DNA of 64,000 nt from Streptomyces antibioticus (GCF_002019855.1 NZ_CM007717.1:992001-1056000), one strand, 5' to 3'; numbered from the stretch's first letter, positions 1 to 9,393 are shown. Notes: generated from the sequence alone by a model not told the origin. Numbers and translations: made by a program.

Positions 1-310
1 CTTCCTGCACGTCAACGACATGCTGATGCCCGAGTCGCAGGTGCGGCGGGGCATCGTGGTGGAGTTCGAGATCGAGGACGGCGAGCGGGGCCCGAAGGCG
101 TCCGGTGTGCGGCTCGCGCGCGGGGCGGACGGCAAGCCGCTGGCCGCCGACGACGACGTGCTGTGCGATGTGCTCAGCACGGAGGAGTTCACCCGGGACG
201 TCACGGAGGCGCTGCTGTCGGCGGCGCCCTCGCTCACGGGCGAGCAGATCGTCCAGGTGCGCGGCGGGCTGGCGCAGTTCGCCAAGAACCACGGCTGGGT
301 CGAGGGCTGA
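1..310 (+). CDS. Cold-shock-domain protein, 3' end only
   Basis: The start lies upstream of the window; the frame runs from base 2 to a TGA at 308-310. The first residues (FLHVNDMLMPESQVRRG) and the following acidic strand ending GPKASGVRLA are the second half of a cold-shock OB fold, in which FLHV is the RNP2-like nucleic-acid-binding strand. A tail of about 60 residues follows, with a helical end (LTGEQIVQVRGG, FAKNHGWVEG). I associate this tail with the larger actinobacterial cold-shock-domain proteins rather than the roughly 67-residue CspA type. The expected role is RNA or single-stranded DNA binding in the cytoplasm. The N-terminal RNP1 strand cannot be checked. Confidence 0.8.
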   Translation, partial: FLHVNDMLMPESQVRRGIVVEFEIEDGERGPKASGVRLARGADGKPLAADDDVLCDVLSTEEFTRDVTEALLSAAPSLTGEQIVQVRGGLAQFAKNHGWVEG

Positions 311-402
311 CCTCGCCGCGCGGCAGTGACGCCACGGCGGCCGTGCGCCGGGGAGGCCCGCTTCCTCTGGGCACGGCCGCGCGCTGCCGTTAGGGTGCCC
401 GG

Positions 403-966
403 ATGGCAGCGATCTTCCGCACCCTGACCGCGGGGTACGTCGGCCCGCGCACCGCGAGCACGGTGAGTCTCGTACGCGACGGCGACACGGTCGTCGTCGT
501 GGATCCCGGCATGGTCGCGGACCGGTCGCTGATCCTCGACCCGCTGGCCGCCGAGGGGGTGGCACCGGACCGGGTGACCGACGTGGTGTTCAGCCACCAC
601 CACCCCGACCACACGCTCAACGCCGCGCTGTTCCCGGCCGCCAGGTTCCACGACCACTGGGCGGTCTACCAGGACGACCTGTGGACCGACCGGCCCGCCG
701 ACGGCTTCCGGCTGTCGCCGTCGATCCGGCTGGCGGCCACGCCCGGGCACACGCCGGAGGACATCAGCACACTGGTCGACACCGCCGAGGGCCTGGTCGT
801 GTTCACCCACCTGTGGTGGGACGCGGCGGGCCCGGTGGAGGACCCGTACGCCACGGACCCCGCCGCGCTGCACGCCTCCCGCGCCAGGATCCTGGCCCTC
901 TCCCCCGCCCTGATCGTCCCCGGGCACGGCAGCCCCTTCGCGCCGGACGCGGGGACGCCGGCCTAG
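403..966 (+). CDS. MBL-fold metallo-hydrolase
   Basis: A 187-residue protein with the metallo-beta-lactamase-fold signature HxHxDH at residues 65-70 (SHHHPDH) and a further ligand-type histidine in GHTPED near residue 116. The HGSPF close to the C-terminus fits the last conserved histidine of the fold. This predicts a soluble hydrolase with one or two metal ions. The length is short for a beta-lactamase and nearer to glyoxalase-II or lactonase-like members; the substrate cannot be told. It stands alone: the cold-shock gene ends 92 bases upstream and the next gene starts 94 bases downstream. The ATG at 403 is the first start after the gap and lacks a strong ribosome binding site. Confidence 0.85.
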   Translation: MAAIFRTLTAGYVGPRTASTVSLVRDGDTVVVVDPGMVADRSLILDPLAAEGVAPDRVTDVVFSHHHPDHTLNAALFPAARFHDHWAVYQDDLWTDRPADGFRLSPSIRLAATPGHTPEDISTLVDTAEGLVVFTHLWWDAAGPVEDPYATDPAALHASRARILALSPALIVPGHGSPFAPDAGTPA

Positions 967-978
967 CCGGGCCCGCCG

Positions 979-1000
979 TCCCGTCCGTCCCGTCCGTCCG
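979..1000. repeat. 9-nt tandem repeat after the MBL gene
   Basis: TCCCGTCCG occurs twice in tandem, followed by a partial third copy (TCCG), starting 12 bases after the stop codon of the metallo-hydrolase gene. It lies in the spacer before the DUF4132 gene. Confidence 0.6.
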
Positions 1001-1060
1001 TTGTCAGTGGCCTGATCTACAGTTCCGGTCACTTGATCAGTGCGGGTGCGGGAGGCACAC

Positions 1061-1915
1061 ATGGGGTGGGTGTCGGCCGGCGACTACGAAGTCGCCCTCG
1101 ACGACGGCAAGGTGGTGTGCCGTAACGCGGCCGGGCGGCGGCTGAAGTCCGTGCCGTCCAAGATCGCCGACCATGCCGCGGTGGTGGGGCTGCGGCAGCT
1201 CACCGAGTGGCTGGAGCGGCACGAACGGCAGTGCCTGGCCGATGTGGAGCGGTGGATGGTGCGCTCGCTGCCGGTGCCGTTCGCCGTCGTCGTGGGCGTG
1301 TGGGCCGACCCGGCCTGGCAGGCCGCCCTGCGCGATCTCGTCGTCACGGGGGCCGACGGCGAAGTGGCCGGATTCCTGCGGGACGCCGACCCCGAGCGCG
1401 GTCTCGGCCTGGTCGACCTCGACGGCGACAGCGTGCGCATCACCCCGGACCTCGTCCGGCTGCCGCACCCGGTCCTCCTCGACGACCTGGAGGAACTGCG
1501 CGAATTCGCCGCCGAACTCGAGGTGACGCAGCGCGCGCAGCAGCTCTTCCGTGAGGTGTGGCACCGGCCCGCCGCGCTCGACGCCGGGGCCGACTCCGTC
1601 GAGGAGTACGCGGGCGGCAGGTTCAAGGAACAGCGGTTCCTGCACGGCCGGGCGTCCCAGCTCGGCTACCGCGTGCGCGGCGGCAACGCCGTCTGCTCCG
1701 TCCTGGAGGACGACCGCACCGTCGAGGCCCGTGTCTGGGTCGGCGACTACGAGGGCTACGAGGAGTCCGAGACCGGCCCGCTGGTGTTCACGGACGACGC
1801 GGGACGGGTGCTGAAGCTCGGTCAGGTCGGGCCGGTGGCCTGGTCGGAGGGCATGCGCATGGCGGCCGCGCTGTACGCGGGACGCGACATCGAGGACGAG
1901 GAGCGGGCGGCATGA
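1061..1915 (+). CDS. DUF4132 (MolR-like) domain protein
   Basis: A 284-residue protein. From memory it matches DUF4132, the C-terminal domain of the MolR/YehI family: an N-terminal segment with DGKVVCRNAAGRRLKSVP, a central LPVPFAVVVGVWADPAWQAAL, then FLRDADPERGLGLVDLDG and LPHPVLLDDLEELREFAAEL. The molecular function of the domain is not established. GGAG at 1051-1054, six bases before the ATG at 1061, decides this start over an in-frame GTG at 1040. Its TGA overlaps the ATG of the giant gene that follows (ATGA, 1912-1915), so the two are probably translated together and may act as partners. In E. coli a DUF4132 gene sits near MoxR-AAA, VWA and SWIM genes; an AAA/VWA pair lies 7.5 kb downstream here. 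Confidence 0.75.
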   Translation: MGWVSAGDYEVALDDGKVVCRNAAGRRLKSVPSKIADHAAVVGLRQLTEWLERHERQCLADVERWMVRSLPVPFAVVVGVWADPAWQAALRDLVVTGADGEVAGFLRDADPERGLGLVDLDGDSVRITPDLVRLPHPVLLDDLEELREFAAELEVTQRAQQLFREVWHRPAALDAGADSVEEYAGGRFKEQRFLHGRASQLGYRVRGGNAVCSVLEDDRTVEARVWVGDYEGYEESETGPLVFTDDAGRVLKLGQVGPVAWSEGMRMAAALYAGRDIEDEERAA

Positions 1916-4900
1916 CCACGTACGACGACACCACGGCCGACCGCCGCACCGCCTACGACGACACCACGGCCGCCGTGCTTCTCGACGCGGGCGCGATCCT
2001 GCCCCTCGGCGGCACCGGCCGCGAGGACGCCGACACGCTCACCGTCCGCACGTACACGCATCCGGCGCTGGGCGAGCGGGCCGTCGTCCGGCTGGTGCCG
2101 GGCACCCTCGGCGAGGCGGAGGACCTGGCGCTGGACTTCCTCGGCCTGGCCCGCACCCCGGAGACCCCCGAGGTGGGCCAGGTGCGCAAGGAGGCGCTCG
2201 GTTTCCCCGCGTGGGCGCTGGTCAACGACCCGGCGAACGGCCATCACGCGCTGGCGCTGGTCCGCGACATCGAGCGGCTGGCGCGGCAGGCCAAGTCCCG
2301 GCCCGGGATCGCCAAGGAGGGCTTCGAGGAGCTGGGCACCCGGCTCGGCCGGGCGGTCCCGCACTTCCTGCCCACCTTCTACGAGCAGGCCGCCCGTGTC
2401 TTCCTCCAGCACGAGAACACCACGTACGCCGCCGCGTTCTTCGGCAAGGCCCGCGAGGCCGAGCGGGTGCACGCGCTGACGGTGGACGAGGAGCGGCAGC
2501 GGGCGGTGTTCCTGGAGTTCGCGTTCGCCGGGGCGCTGACGGTCAAGGCGCTCCGGGAGCACGTCAAGGCGCTGACGGTCCGGCTCGACCCGGCCGCGGC
2601 CTGGGCGCAGTTCCGGCAGCTCACGGTGGAGCGCTGCGCGGCCGGGATGCCGCCGTACGCCTCGCTGCCGCAGGACGCGCGCGGGCTGATCAGGGCGACC
2701 GGGCTCGACCGGGTCACCGAGGAGTGCGCGCTGGTCGCCGACCTGCTCGCCTCGCCGGCCGCGGTGCGGGCCCCGGCGTCCTTCTGGAACACCTACCGGA
2801 CAACCCTGGTCGTCCTCGCCGAGCGGCGGCCCGAGGTGCGCCGCCGGCTGCTGGAGATCATGCCGTCCGGACTGGGCCGGACCGTCGAGGACGACGAGTT
2901 CTGGCTCGCGCTGCTCACGGAGTGCGGCGCCGACCTGCTGCTCACCGGCGAGGCGGGGGCGGCGGCCGACGGGGTGGACGCCGCGGACTGGCTGAGCCGG
3001 TGGGCGCTGCACCGCAAGCACAACGGCAATCTGTGCGGCCGTTCCCCGGCGACGCTCGCGCTGGTGGCGCGGATGGCGCCCCGGCTGCGCGCGCTGGGCC
3101 GGCCGGTCGATCTCTTCACGGGCCGCTGGCACGCGGGCGCCGACCTCGACCTGCTCGACCTGTGCGTGGCCGAGGGCGTCCCGCTCGTCCCGCCGCGCGA
3201 GAACCAGGTGGTGTTCCTGGGCCTGGACCGCTGGCTGCGCGACTCCCGGCCGGGCCGCCGCGATCTGACGGCCTCGGCGGCGTCCCCGTGGGCCCGGCCC
3301 CTGCTGCACGCCGAGATCGGCACCCAGGGCGGGCAGCGGCCGCACCGGGACACCCTGGAGGGCCTGGCCGCCCACCCCGCCCTCGGTGACGTCCTGCGCG
3401 CGTGGCTGGAGGAGGCGGCCGGGGAACTGTCCGCCGCCGTCGGACTGCCCGCCGCGCGGGCCGCGCTGGAGCGGCTGCGCCCGTTCCGTTCGGTCGCCCC
3501 GCGCGTCGCCCCGGCCGCCGTCGCCCGGGTCGCCGCCCATGACGCGGCCCCGCTGCTCGGGCGCACCCTGCGGGCGGGCATCCCGGACGAGCTGGGCTGG
3601 CCGGCGCTGGAGGAGGCGATGCGCCGGATCAAGGCCGAGACCAAGCCCGACCGCGACGAGGGCAGCGCGCCGCACGTCACCGAGGCATGGCCCGCGCTGA
3701 TCGTCTCCCGCGGGCACAAGGTGTTCGTGGTCGGTCCGACGGAGATCCTGCTCGACCACGACCTGCGACTGCCCGTGACCCCGGACCACCGGCAGCGCCC
3801 GGCGTTCCGGTACACGGACGGCCAGCTGCTGGTGATGTGGCGTCAGGGAAACCAGCAGTTCGGCTACTGGTCCGGCCGCCCCGCCGAGGTGTTCCCGCTG
3901 GGCGGCGAGCAGCTCCCGCACTACTGGTACGGCCGCGCCGACGCGGGCTCCCCCTCGATCCCGCTGCCCGGCGGCGGCCGCGCCACCGGCGGACGCACCC
4001 TGTACGCGGGCGACACCGCCCTGCCCGCCCGCAGGCCCGTGCTGGGCGACGGCACCACCTACTGGCGCCAGGGCAGGCAGGGCCGGCAGCAGATGTGGAC
4101 GGAGTACGACCCGGCGACCGGCGCCCAAGGGCGGGCCTCGCTGCCCGCGTTCCTGCGGGACGGCGACCGCGCGGACGCGCCGCTGCACCCGGCGCACTGC
4201 GAGGTGCTGCCGCTCCAGCCCGGCCTGGAGAACAGCCCGTTCGGCACGGACGGCACGATCCTCGGCCGCTGGGTGAGCGGCGACGACACGCACACGTTCG
4301 CCGGGACACCGGACGGCCGGACGGTCACCCTGCCGACGGGCCGGGGCCGCGCCGCGGTCGTCGCGCTGGGCGCGCTGCGGCTGCCCGGCGGCGCCGAGCC
4401 CGTGATGGCCGCCACGCACCGGCAGCTCGTCCTGTACGCGGCGGACGACACGTCGGCCGCCGGGGAGCTGGGCGCGGTGACGCCGATGGAGCGCGGCGGC
4501 GAGTTCGCGGCGGGTACGCCGTTCGTGCCGCCGGTCGCGTTCTGGCACGCGCTGCGGCCGCGCGACGAGCGGTCGTCGGCCGCGCTGCGCACGCTGACCG
4601 ACGAGCGGGCGGCCGCCCTGGTGCGCGCCGCCGCCGAGGCCCTGGAGGAGCGGCAGGCGCGGATCGTGGCGGCCCGGAAGGCCACGGCGGGCACGGCCGC
4701 ACCGGGTACCGGCACCACCACCGGCGCGGGCGCCGAGCCGGCCGTACCGACCGCCGAAGAGGTGCTCCGGGACCTGGTGGCCCGGGAACTGCCCGAGCTG
4801 AGCGACCGGCGGCTCGGCGCCGGGGTCGCCTCGCTGCTGCGCGCGGTGCTGCGGCTCGTCCAGTCGACGGCGGACTTCGTCGCGCCGCCGCCGGTCGCGA

Positions 4901-6996
4901 CCCCCCGGACCGAACGCCCCCACACCGACGGCGTGTTCGCCACGTACAAGCCCGAACACGGCGACGACCTGACACTGCGCGAGGCCACCGGCGGGCTCGC
5001 CGACCACCGCTACGGCTGGTACGGCGGCCAGGAGCGCTGGAGCGCGCTCCAACAGATCCGGGCCGTCAACCACGTGCTGTCCGGGCACCCGGCCGACGGC
5101 AGGCCGCTGGAGCAGCGGTGCCGGGACACCGGCGTCGAGGAGGGCTGGCGCAGCGAGGAGTTCAGGATCCCGGGCATCGCCTCGGTGTGGCCGTCGCTGC
5201 TGGACGTGCTGCGGCCGCTGGCCTACCGCGCCGCGTCCCCGACCGTGACCGACGCGCACCGCGAGGCGCTGCTCCTGCTGTGCGAGTCGATCGCGGCGGG
5301 GCCCCTGGCGGCGCCCGGGGGCGCGCTGCGCGAGGTCGTGCTGAGCGAGCCGTACGACAGTCGCGGGAAGCCGGAGCGGGTGGGGCAGGTGCTGCGCCGG
5401 GCGGGCCGTACGGTCGTCGTGCTCGGCTGCCAGAACCTCGACTCGCGCCATCTGCGGGTGCACTGGCTCGCCCTGGACCACGATCCGTCCGGTGCTTTCG
5501 GGGCGGTCGCCCACTTCGCGCTGGAGCGGGAGGCGGCGCATCCGGCGGCGTACCCCGCCGAGGCGCTGACGGCCCTCGTCCGGCTGGTGCGGGACAAGGG
5601 CGCGGTGCCCTGGCGGCCGGAGGCGCGGGAGGCGCTCATCGCCGCGTCCGGCGACGGGCTCGGCCCGGTCCAGGCGGCCCTGCTGCTCGCCGGACGCCCG
5701 GCCCAGCTCACCGCCGAGGTGAGCGCGGCCACCGGGCTGAAGCCGCGTCAGAAGGAGTTCGGTGACGGTCTGCTGGCCTCCTTGCCGGCCGGGGACTCGG
5801 CGGCGCTGGTCGGCGCCCTGCTGCCGGACGATCCGGAGCTGCTGTGGACGGCCGGTCCCGACGTCGACGCGGCCGGCCGGGTGTGGGCCGAGCGGCTCGG
5901 CGGGATCGTCCGGCTGCCCGAGGACCTCGTCGCCGACCTGTCCCTCGGCGGGCTGCCCACCGGTTCCGTCGAGGAGGTCCTCAACCCGGGGCGCACCCCG
6001 TGGATCAGCCGCACCACCGTCCAGCGGGACCGCGACGGCCATCTGGTCGCGGAGGACCCGAAGGCGCTGCCCGGCCGCTACGACCTGCCCCGCGCCGTCG
6101 CGGCCCTGACCCAGCTCGCCTACTCCCTGCCGTACGGCCATCCGCTGCGGGCCCTGCTGCCGGAGGGGCTGGCCGCGCTGCGCCGCCGCGTCGCGGACCC
6201 GGGGCTGCTGATCGATCCGGACGTGGCGTTCACGGCGAAGGGGTCGTCGACCGCCGCCGAGCTACGCACCGCGTACGGGCTGCCCGCCACCGGCGGCGCG
6301 GACGCGGACGGGACGACCCACGTCGGCGAGGCGTTGGCGCTGCGGCCCTGGTACGGCAGCCAGGAGACCGTCCTGATCCGGCCGGGCGCGCTCGACGGCC
6401 CGGACGACCCGGTGTTCGCCCTCCTGGAGGGGCTCGTCGGACCGGCCCGGGGCCAGGGGATGCGAGCCCTGCGGACCCTCCTGGCCGACGAGCTGCCCCG
6501 CGCGCTCGCGGCCGGTACCGGGCCCGAGGCCCCCGCCGGGTACGCGCAGGACCCGGCGTTGTCCGTGCCCGAGCTGGTCGCCGAGGTCGCCGGGGAGCAC
6601 GGGCTGAGCGAGGACGCGGCGGCGCTCTACCTCCAGTTGCTGGCCCTGCCCGATCCGACAGACCGCAACTGCGTCCGCTGGACCGGTTGGCGGCCCGCCC
6701 GCGCGAAGAAGGCCCGTGCCGAACTCGCGGCGTCCGCCCTGGTGGTGGAGGCGAAGCGGCCGCGCGCCGGGCGCACCCTGTTCCTGCCGTGCGGTTGGCT
6801 GGACCTGAAGGCGCCCATGCTGCCGGTGGAGATCTGGAAGCAGGGCCTCTACCCGGTCGACGGCCACGCGCGCGCCGTTCCGCTCGTGCCGGTGCCCGAG
6901 TTGTTCGCCCGCGCCTGGGAGCGGGTCCGGTCCGGCGACGCGCCCGCGTACGAGGAACTGACCACCGCCGCGACCCGCCGGGGGCGCCGCCGATGA
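1912..6996 (+). CDS. Giant 1694-residue protein of unknown function
   Basis: I do not recognise a named family with confidence. Three parts are visible. Residues 1-590 are largely helical, with an internal duplication at the N-terminus (TYDDTTA twice). Residues about 590-880 are rich in beta strands, glycine, tryptophan and tyrosine (VFVVGPTEILLDHDLRLPV, FGYWSGRP, LPHYWYGRADAG) in a pattern suggesting a propeller-like fold. After a charged helix and a Gly/Thr linker (about 900-945) a long second helical part follows, ending in a conserved-looking WTGWRPARAKK ... LFLPCGWLDLKAPMLPVEIWK. There is no signal peptide or membrane segment. The ATGA overlap with the DUF4132 gene fixes the start and suggests a cytoplasmic complex. 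A scaffold or adaptor role is only a guess. Confidence 0.7.
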   Translation: MTTYDDTTADRRTAYDDTTAAVLLDAGAILPLGGTGREDADTLTVRTYTHPALGERAVVRLVPGTLGEAEDLALDFLGLARTPETPEVGQVRKEALGFPAWALVNDPANGHHALALVRDIERLARQAKSRPGIAKEGFEELGTRLGRAVPHFLPTFYEQAARVFLQHENTTYAAAFFGKAREAERVHALTVDEERQRAVFLEFAFAGALTVKALREHVKALTVRLDPAAAWAQFRQLTVERCAAGMPPYASLPQDARGLIRATGLDRVTEECALVADLLASPAAVRAPASFWNTYRTTLVVLAERRPEVRRRLLEIMPSGLGRTVEDDEFWLALLTECGADLLLTGEAGAAADGVDAADWLSRWALHRKHNGNLCGRSPATLALVARMAPRLRALGRPVDLFTGRWHAGADLDLLDLCVAEGVPLVPPRENQVVFLGLDRWLRDSRPGRRDLTASAASPWARPLLHAEIGTQGGQRPHRDTLEGLAAHPALGDVLRAWLEEAAGELSAAVGLPAARAALERLRPFRSVAPRVAPAAVARVAAHDAAPLLGRTLRAGIPDELGWPALEEAMRRIKAETKPDRDEGSAPHVTEAWPALIVSRGHKVFVVGPTEILLDHDLRLPVTPDHRQRPAFRYTDGQLLVMWRQGNQQFGYWSGRPAEVFPLGGEQLPHYWYGRADAGSPSIPLPGGGRATGGRTLYAGDTALPARRPVLGDGTTYWRQGRQGRQQMWTEYDPATGAQGRASLPAFLRDGDRADAPLHPAHCEVLPLQPGLENSPFGTDGTILGRWVSGDDTHTFAGTPDGRTVTLPTGRGRAAVVALGALRLPGGAEPVMAATHRQLVLYAADDTSAAGELGAVTPMERGGEFAAGTPFVPPVAFWHALRPRDERSSAALRTLTDERAAALVRAAAEALEERQARIVAARKATAGTAAPGTGTTTGAGAEPAVPTAEEVLRDLVARELPELSDRRLGAGVASLLRAVLRLVQSTADFVAPPPVATPRTERPHTDGVFATYKPEHGDDLTLREATGGLADHRYGWYGGQERWSALQQIRAVNHVLSGHPADGRPLEQRCRDTGVEEGWRSEEFRIPGIASVWPSLLDVLRPLAYRAASPTVTDAHREALLLLCESIAAGPLAAPGGALREVVLSEPYDSRGKPERVGQVLRRAGRTVVVLGCQNLDSRHLRVHWLALDHDPSGAFGAVAHFALEREAAHPAAYPAEALTALVRLVRDKGAVPWRPEAREALIAASGDGLGPVQAALLLAGRPAQLTAEVSAATGLKPRQKEFGDGLLASLPAGDSAALVGALLPDDPELLWTAGPDVDAAGRVWAERLGGIVRLPEDLVADLSLGGLPTGSVEEVLNPGRTPWISRTTVQRDRDGHLVAEDPKALPGRYDLPRAVAALTQLAYSLPYGHPLRALLPEGLAALRRRVADPGLLIDPDVAFTAKGSSTAAELRTAYGLPATGGADADGTTHVGEALALRPWYGSQETVLIRPGALDGPDDPVFALLEGLVGPARGQGMRALRTLLADELPRALAAGTGPEAPAGYAQDPALSVPELVAEVAGEHGLSEDAAALYLQLLALPDPTDRNCVRWTGWRPARAKKARAELAASALVVEAKRPRAGRTLFLPCGWLDLKAPMLPVEIWKQGLYPVDGHARAVPLVPVPELFARAWERVRSGDAPAYEELTTAATRRGRRR
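1921..1972. repeat. 19-nt direct repeat at the start of the giant gene
   Basis: A 19-base sequence beginning TACGACGACACC occurs at 1921-1939 and again at 1954-1972, with a 33-base period. It stays in frame and gives the N-terminus two TYDDTTA-like segments 11 residues apart. Confidence 0.8.
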
Positions 6997-7042
6997 CGAC
7001 CGCGCGACCCGTCCGGAATCGGTGCGCTCCCGCGTTCCGTAT

Positions 7043-7059
7043 AGGTCAGGATCTGACCT
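7043..7059. promoter_or_regulatory. Candidate operator before the DinB-family gene
   Basis: A perfect inverted repeat with 7-bp arms, AGGTCAG-GAT-CTGACCT, lies 58 bases upstream of the ATG at 7117, in a spacer otherwise free of symmetry. Its size and position suit a dimeric repressor site, but no regulator gene is adjacent. Confidence 0.45.
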
Positions 7060-7116
7060 CTTTCGCTCCTACTGTGGGTCTCGACCTCGGAACGGCACTC
7101 ACGGAAGAAGAGGACC

Positions 7117-7656
7117 ATGAGCGACTCCACCCCCCTCGGCCAGACCGTCACCGGCGAGCGCGCGGACCTGCTGGCGGCGCTGGCCAAGCAGCGGCACTTC
7201 CTGCGCTTCACCACCCGCGACCTCACCGACGAGCAGGCCGGGCAGCGGACCACGGCCAGCGAGCTGTGTCTCGGCGGTCTGATCAAGCATGTGGCCGGGA
7301 CGGAGCGCGGGTGGGCGGAGTTCATCGTCGAGGGCCCGTCGGCCATGGGTGACTTCGACTCGATGACCGAGGCCGACTTCGCCGCGCGGCTCGACGAGTT
7401 CCGGATGCTGCCCGGCGAGACCCTCGCCGGGGTGCTCAAGGAGTACGACGAGGTGGCCGCCCGTACGGACGAGCTGATCGCCTCGCTGCCCAGCCTGGAC
7501 GCCGACCAGCCGCTGCCGACGGCACCGTGGTTCGAGCCGGGCGCGCGCTGGTCGGCCCGCCGGGTGCTGCTGCACATCGTCGCCGAGACCGCCCAGCACG
7601 CCGGTCACGCCGACATCATCCGGGAGTCGCTGGACGGGGCGAAGAGCATGGGCTGA
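7117..7656 (+). CDS. DinB-family protein
   Basis: A 179-residue four-helix-bundle protein of the DinB/mycothiol-dependent superfamily. The usual three-histidine metal site is visible: one histidine in GGLIKHVAGTE near residue 68 and two in the last helix (HIVAETAQHAGHADIIRE). In actinobacteria such proteins include thiol-dependent transferases and isomerases using mycothiol, as well as many of unknown substrate. AGAGG shortly before the ATG at 7117 supports the start. It stands between the giant gene and the pentapeptide-repeat gene on the same strand but with spacers of 120 and 144 bases, and has its own candidate operator, so it is probably an independent unit. Confidence 0.85.
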   Translation: MSDSTPLGQTVTGERADLLAALAKQRHFLRFTTRDLTDEQAGQRTTASELCLGGLIKHVAGTERGWAEFIVEGPSAMGDFDSMTEADFAARLDEFRMLPGETLAGVLKEYDEVAARTDELIASLPSLDADQPLPTAPWFEPGARWSARRVLLHIVAETAQHAGHADIIRESLDGAKSMG

Positions 7657-7800
7657 GCGGCGACCCGATGTCCGACGGGCCCGTCGGCCGCCGCAGCCGG
7701 AAAAGGCGTGGCGGTCCGGCGGGCCCGTCGTTACGATCACCGCGATGACCATTCACCCCGTTGACGGATTGGGGGACTCGTCCGCGCAAGGTGAGTGCTG

Positions 7801-9291
7801 ATGTCCCATCAGCCGCTCACCCGGCCGCTCACCCGGCCCGCGACCGACGATTCCCGACTTCTTCTGTGGCTGCGCGTGCGCGAGTTCGCCGTGCCGGCCT
7901 CCATGATCGAGACCGCGACGGCCCGGCGTCTGACCGGTGACTGGGCGGGCGCCTGCGCGGCGGCCGCCGTGGACGTCGATCTCCCGTTGCGTTCCGTGGC
8001 GCGCCGGCACGGCCGGGAGCGGGCGGAGCGGATCCGCTCCGATCTCCGCCATCTCGCTCCCGACCTGCTGCGCTGGCACCTGCCGAGGATCGCGCCCGAC
8101 GGGCTCCTGCGCCCGGGCCTGACCATCCCCCTCGCCCGCTACGACCCACCGGACGGCGACGACGGACCGCCCCTGCGGCTCGTGGTGCGCACGCCGCCGG
8201 GCGGGGCGGACGCCGCACAGCGCGTCAGCCTGGCGCTGTGGGAGGGGCCCGGGCCGGGCTCCCAGAAACCCGGCTTTGAGGGCACTGGCTCTGAGAGCAC
8301 CGGCTTTGGGGGTACCGGCTTTGGGGGTACCGGCTTTGGGGGTACCGGCGGCCGCCATCCACATCCGCTGCCCAGCCGGCGCTTCCGCCTCGACCTGCAC
8401 CGCCATCTGTGGGACGCCCGCAGGACCGACGAGCTGCGGCTGCGCTCGGGCGCGGACCGGCCGCCCGACACGGAGGCTCCCGCGTCGGCACCGCGGTACC
8501 CGGTGGACCGGTGGGCGGCCGAGGCACGGCTCCTGCTGCGGGCGGACAGGGCGGGCGAGACACCCGGCCGCCCTCACCCTCGTACCGTCGTCGTACGGCT
8601 CGGCGGACGGCACCGTCTGGCTCTGGACGTGGAGGCCCGCCCGGTCATCGGGCCGGTGCCCGCCGACGCCGCCGCGTCCGGGCTGCCGTTGCTGCCCGAC
8701 GCCTCGACCTGGGTGCCACCCGATCTGGAGCTGCTGCGCGCCGGGCTGATCGACGCCGACCGGCTGCATCCGCTGGTCGCCGCCGCGCTGGCGCCCGGCC
8801 ACAGGCCGCCCTCGCCCGGCGCCGGTCCCGCACCGCCTCCGGGCCGGCCGGGGCAGCCGCGGATCGTCGAGTGCCGGGGCGCCCGGCATCGGATCGGCCT
8901 GGTCGACGGAATGCTGGCCGCCCTCGACCACGATCCGGCCGAGATCCGGCGCGAGGAGCTGCTGGCCGCGCTGACCGGCACGCCGCTGCCCTGCCTCCGG
9001 TTCATCGACGAGGCACACCGCCGGCCCGACTGTCTGCCCGACGTCCGCGAACGCCTCCGGCACGGCGATGTCGCCGGTGCGCTGGCCGTCGTCGAGGGTC
9101 TGCTGGGCCCCGACGCCGTCCTGCGCGGCGGTCCGCTGCGCGAGGCGCTCGAGGCGGCCGCGCGGGGACGGATCGCGTACGGCCTGTTCCGGGCGGGTCT
9201 GACCGAGCAGAAACCCGCCCTGCCCCTCATCAGAACGAGCGGCCGGGGCCGGGCGAGGCGCTCGCGCCCTCGGCACGCCACCTTCTCCTGA
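7801..9291 (+). CDS. Unknown protein with TGFGG repeat, upstream of AAA/VWA pair
   Basis: A 496-residue soluble protein that I cannot place in a named family. The N-terminal third (ARRLTGDWAGACAAAAV, LRHLAPDLLRWHLPRIAP, LTIPLARYD) looks like a compact conserved domain. Residues about 157-181 are a glycine-rich linker made of a pentapeptide repeat. The middle holds the beta-rich VVVRLGGRHRLALDVEARPV, and the C-terminal part is helical with a basic tail (GRGRARRSRPRH). The AAGG at 7788-7792 is well placed for the ATG at 7801; a GTG at 7795 would add two residues. The gene precedes the MoxR/VWA pair by 102 bases on the same strand, so it may supply a substrate or adaptor for that machine. This link is inference from position. 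Confidence 0.7.
   Translation: MSHQPLTRPLTRPATDDSRLLLWLRVREFAVPASMIETATARRLTGDWAGACAAAAVDVDLPLRSVARRHGRERAERIRSDLRHLAPDLLRWHLPRIAPDGLLRPGLTIPLARYDPPDGDDGPPLRLVVRTPPGGADAAQRVSLALWEGPGPGSQKPGFEGTGSESTGFGGTGFGGTGFGGTGGRHPHPLPSRRFRLDLHRHLWDARRTDELRLRSGADRPPDTEAPASAPRYPVDRWAAEARLLLRADRAGETPGRPHPRTVVVRLGGRHRLALDVEARPVIGPVPADAAASGLPLLPDASTWVPPDLELLRAGLIDADRLHPLVAAALAPGHRPPSPGAGPAPPPGRPGQPRIVECRGARHRIGLVDGMLAALDHDPAEIRREELLAALTGTPLPCLRFIDEAHRRPDCLPDVRERLRHGDVAGALAVVEGLLGPDAVLRGGPLREALEAAARGRIAYGLFRAGLTEQKPALPLIRTSGRGRARRSRPRHATFS
8299..8343. repeat. 15-nt tandem repeat encoding TGFGG
   Basis: ACCGGCTTTGGGGGT occurs three times perfectly in tandem, preceded by two decayed copies (8269-8298), all in frame. 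It encodes Thr-Gly-Phe-Gly-Gly units in a linker. Exact identity at every base, including third positions, indicates recent duplication. Confidence 0.95.
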
Positions 9292-9393
9292 CCGTTCCTC
9301 CTTTTCCCTCTCCTCCTCCGGTGTCCCTTCGCCGTGCGGGCGTCTCCGCCTGCCCCGTCGGGATCCGGACACGCACCCCGAAGGTGATCCCAC

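Noticed and set aside
1822..6141. A 1439-codon minus-strand frame antisense to the giant gene
   Set aside because: Composition is typical of a shadow frame and no motif is present; the plus-strand frame has start, overlap and domain-like structure.
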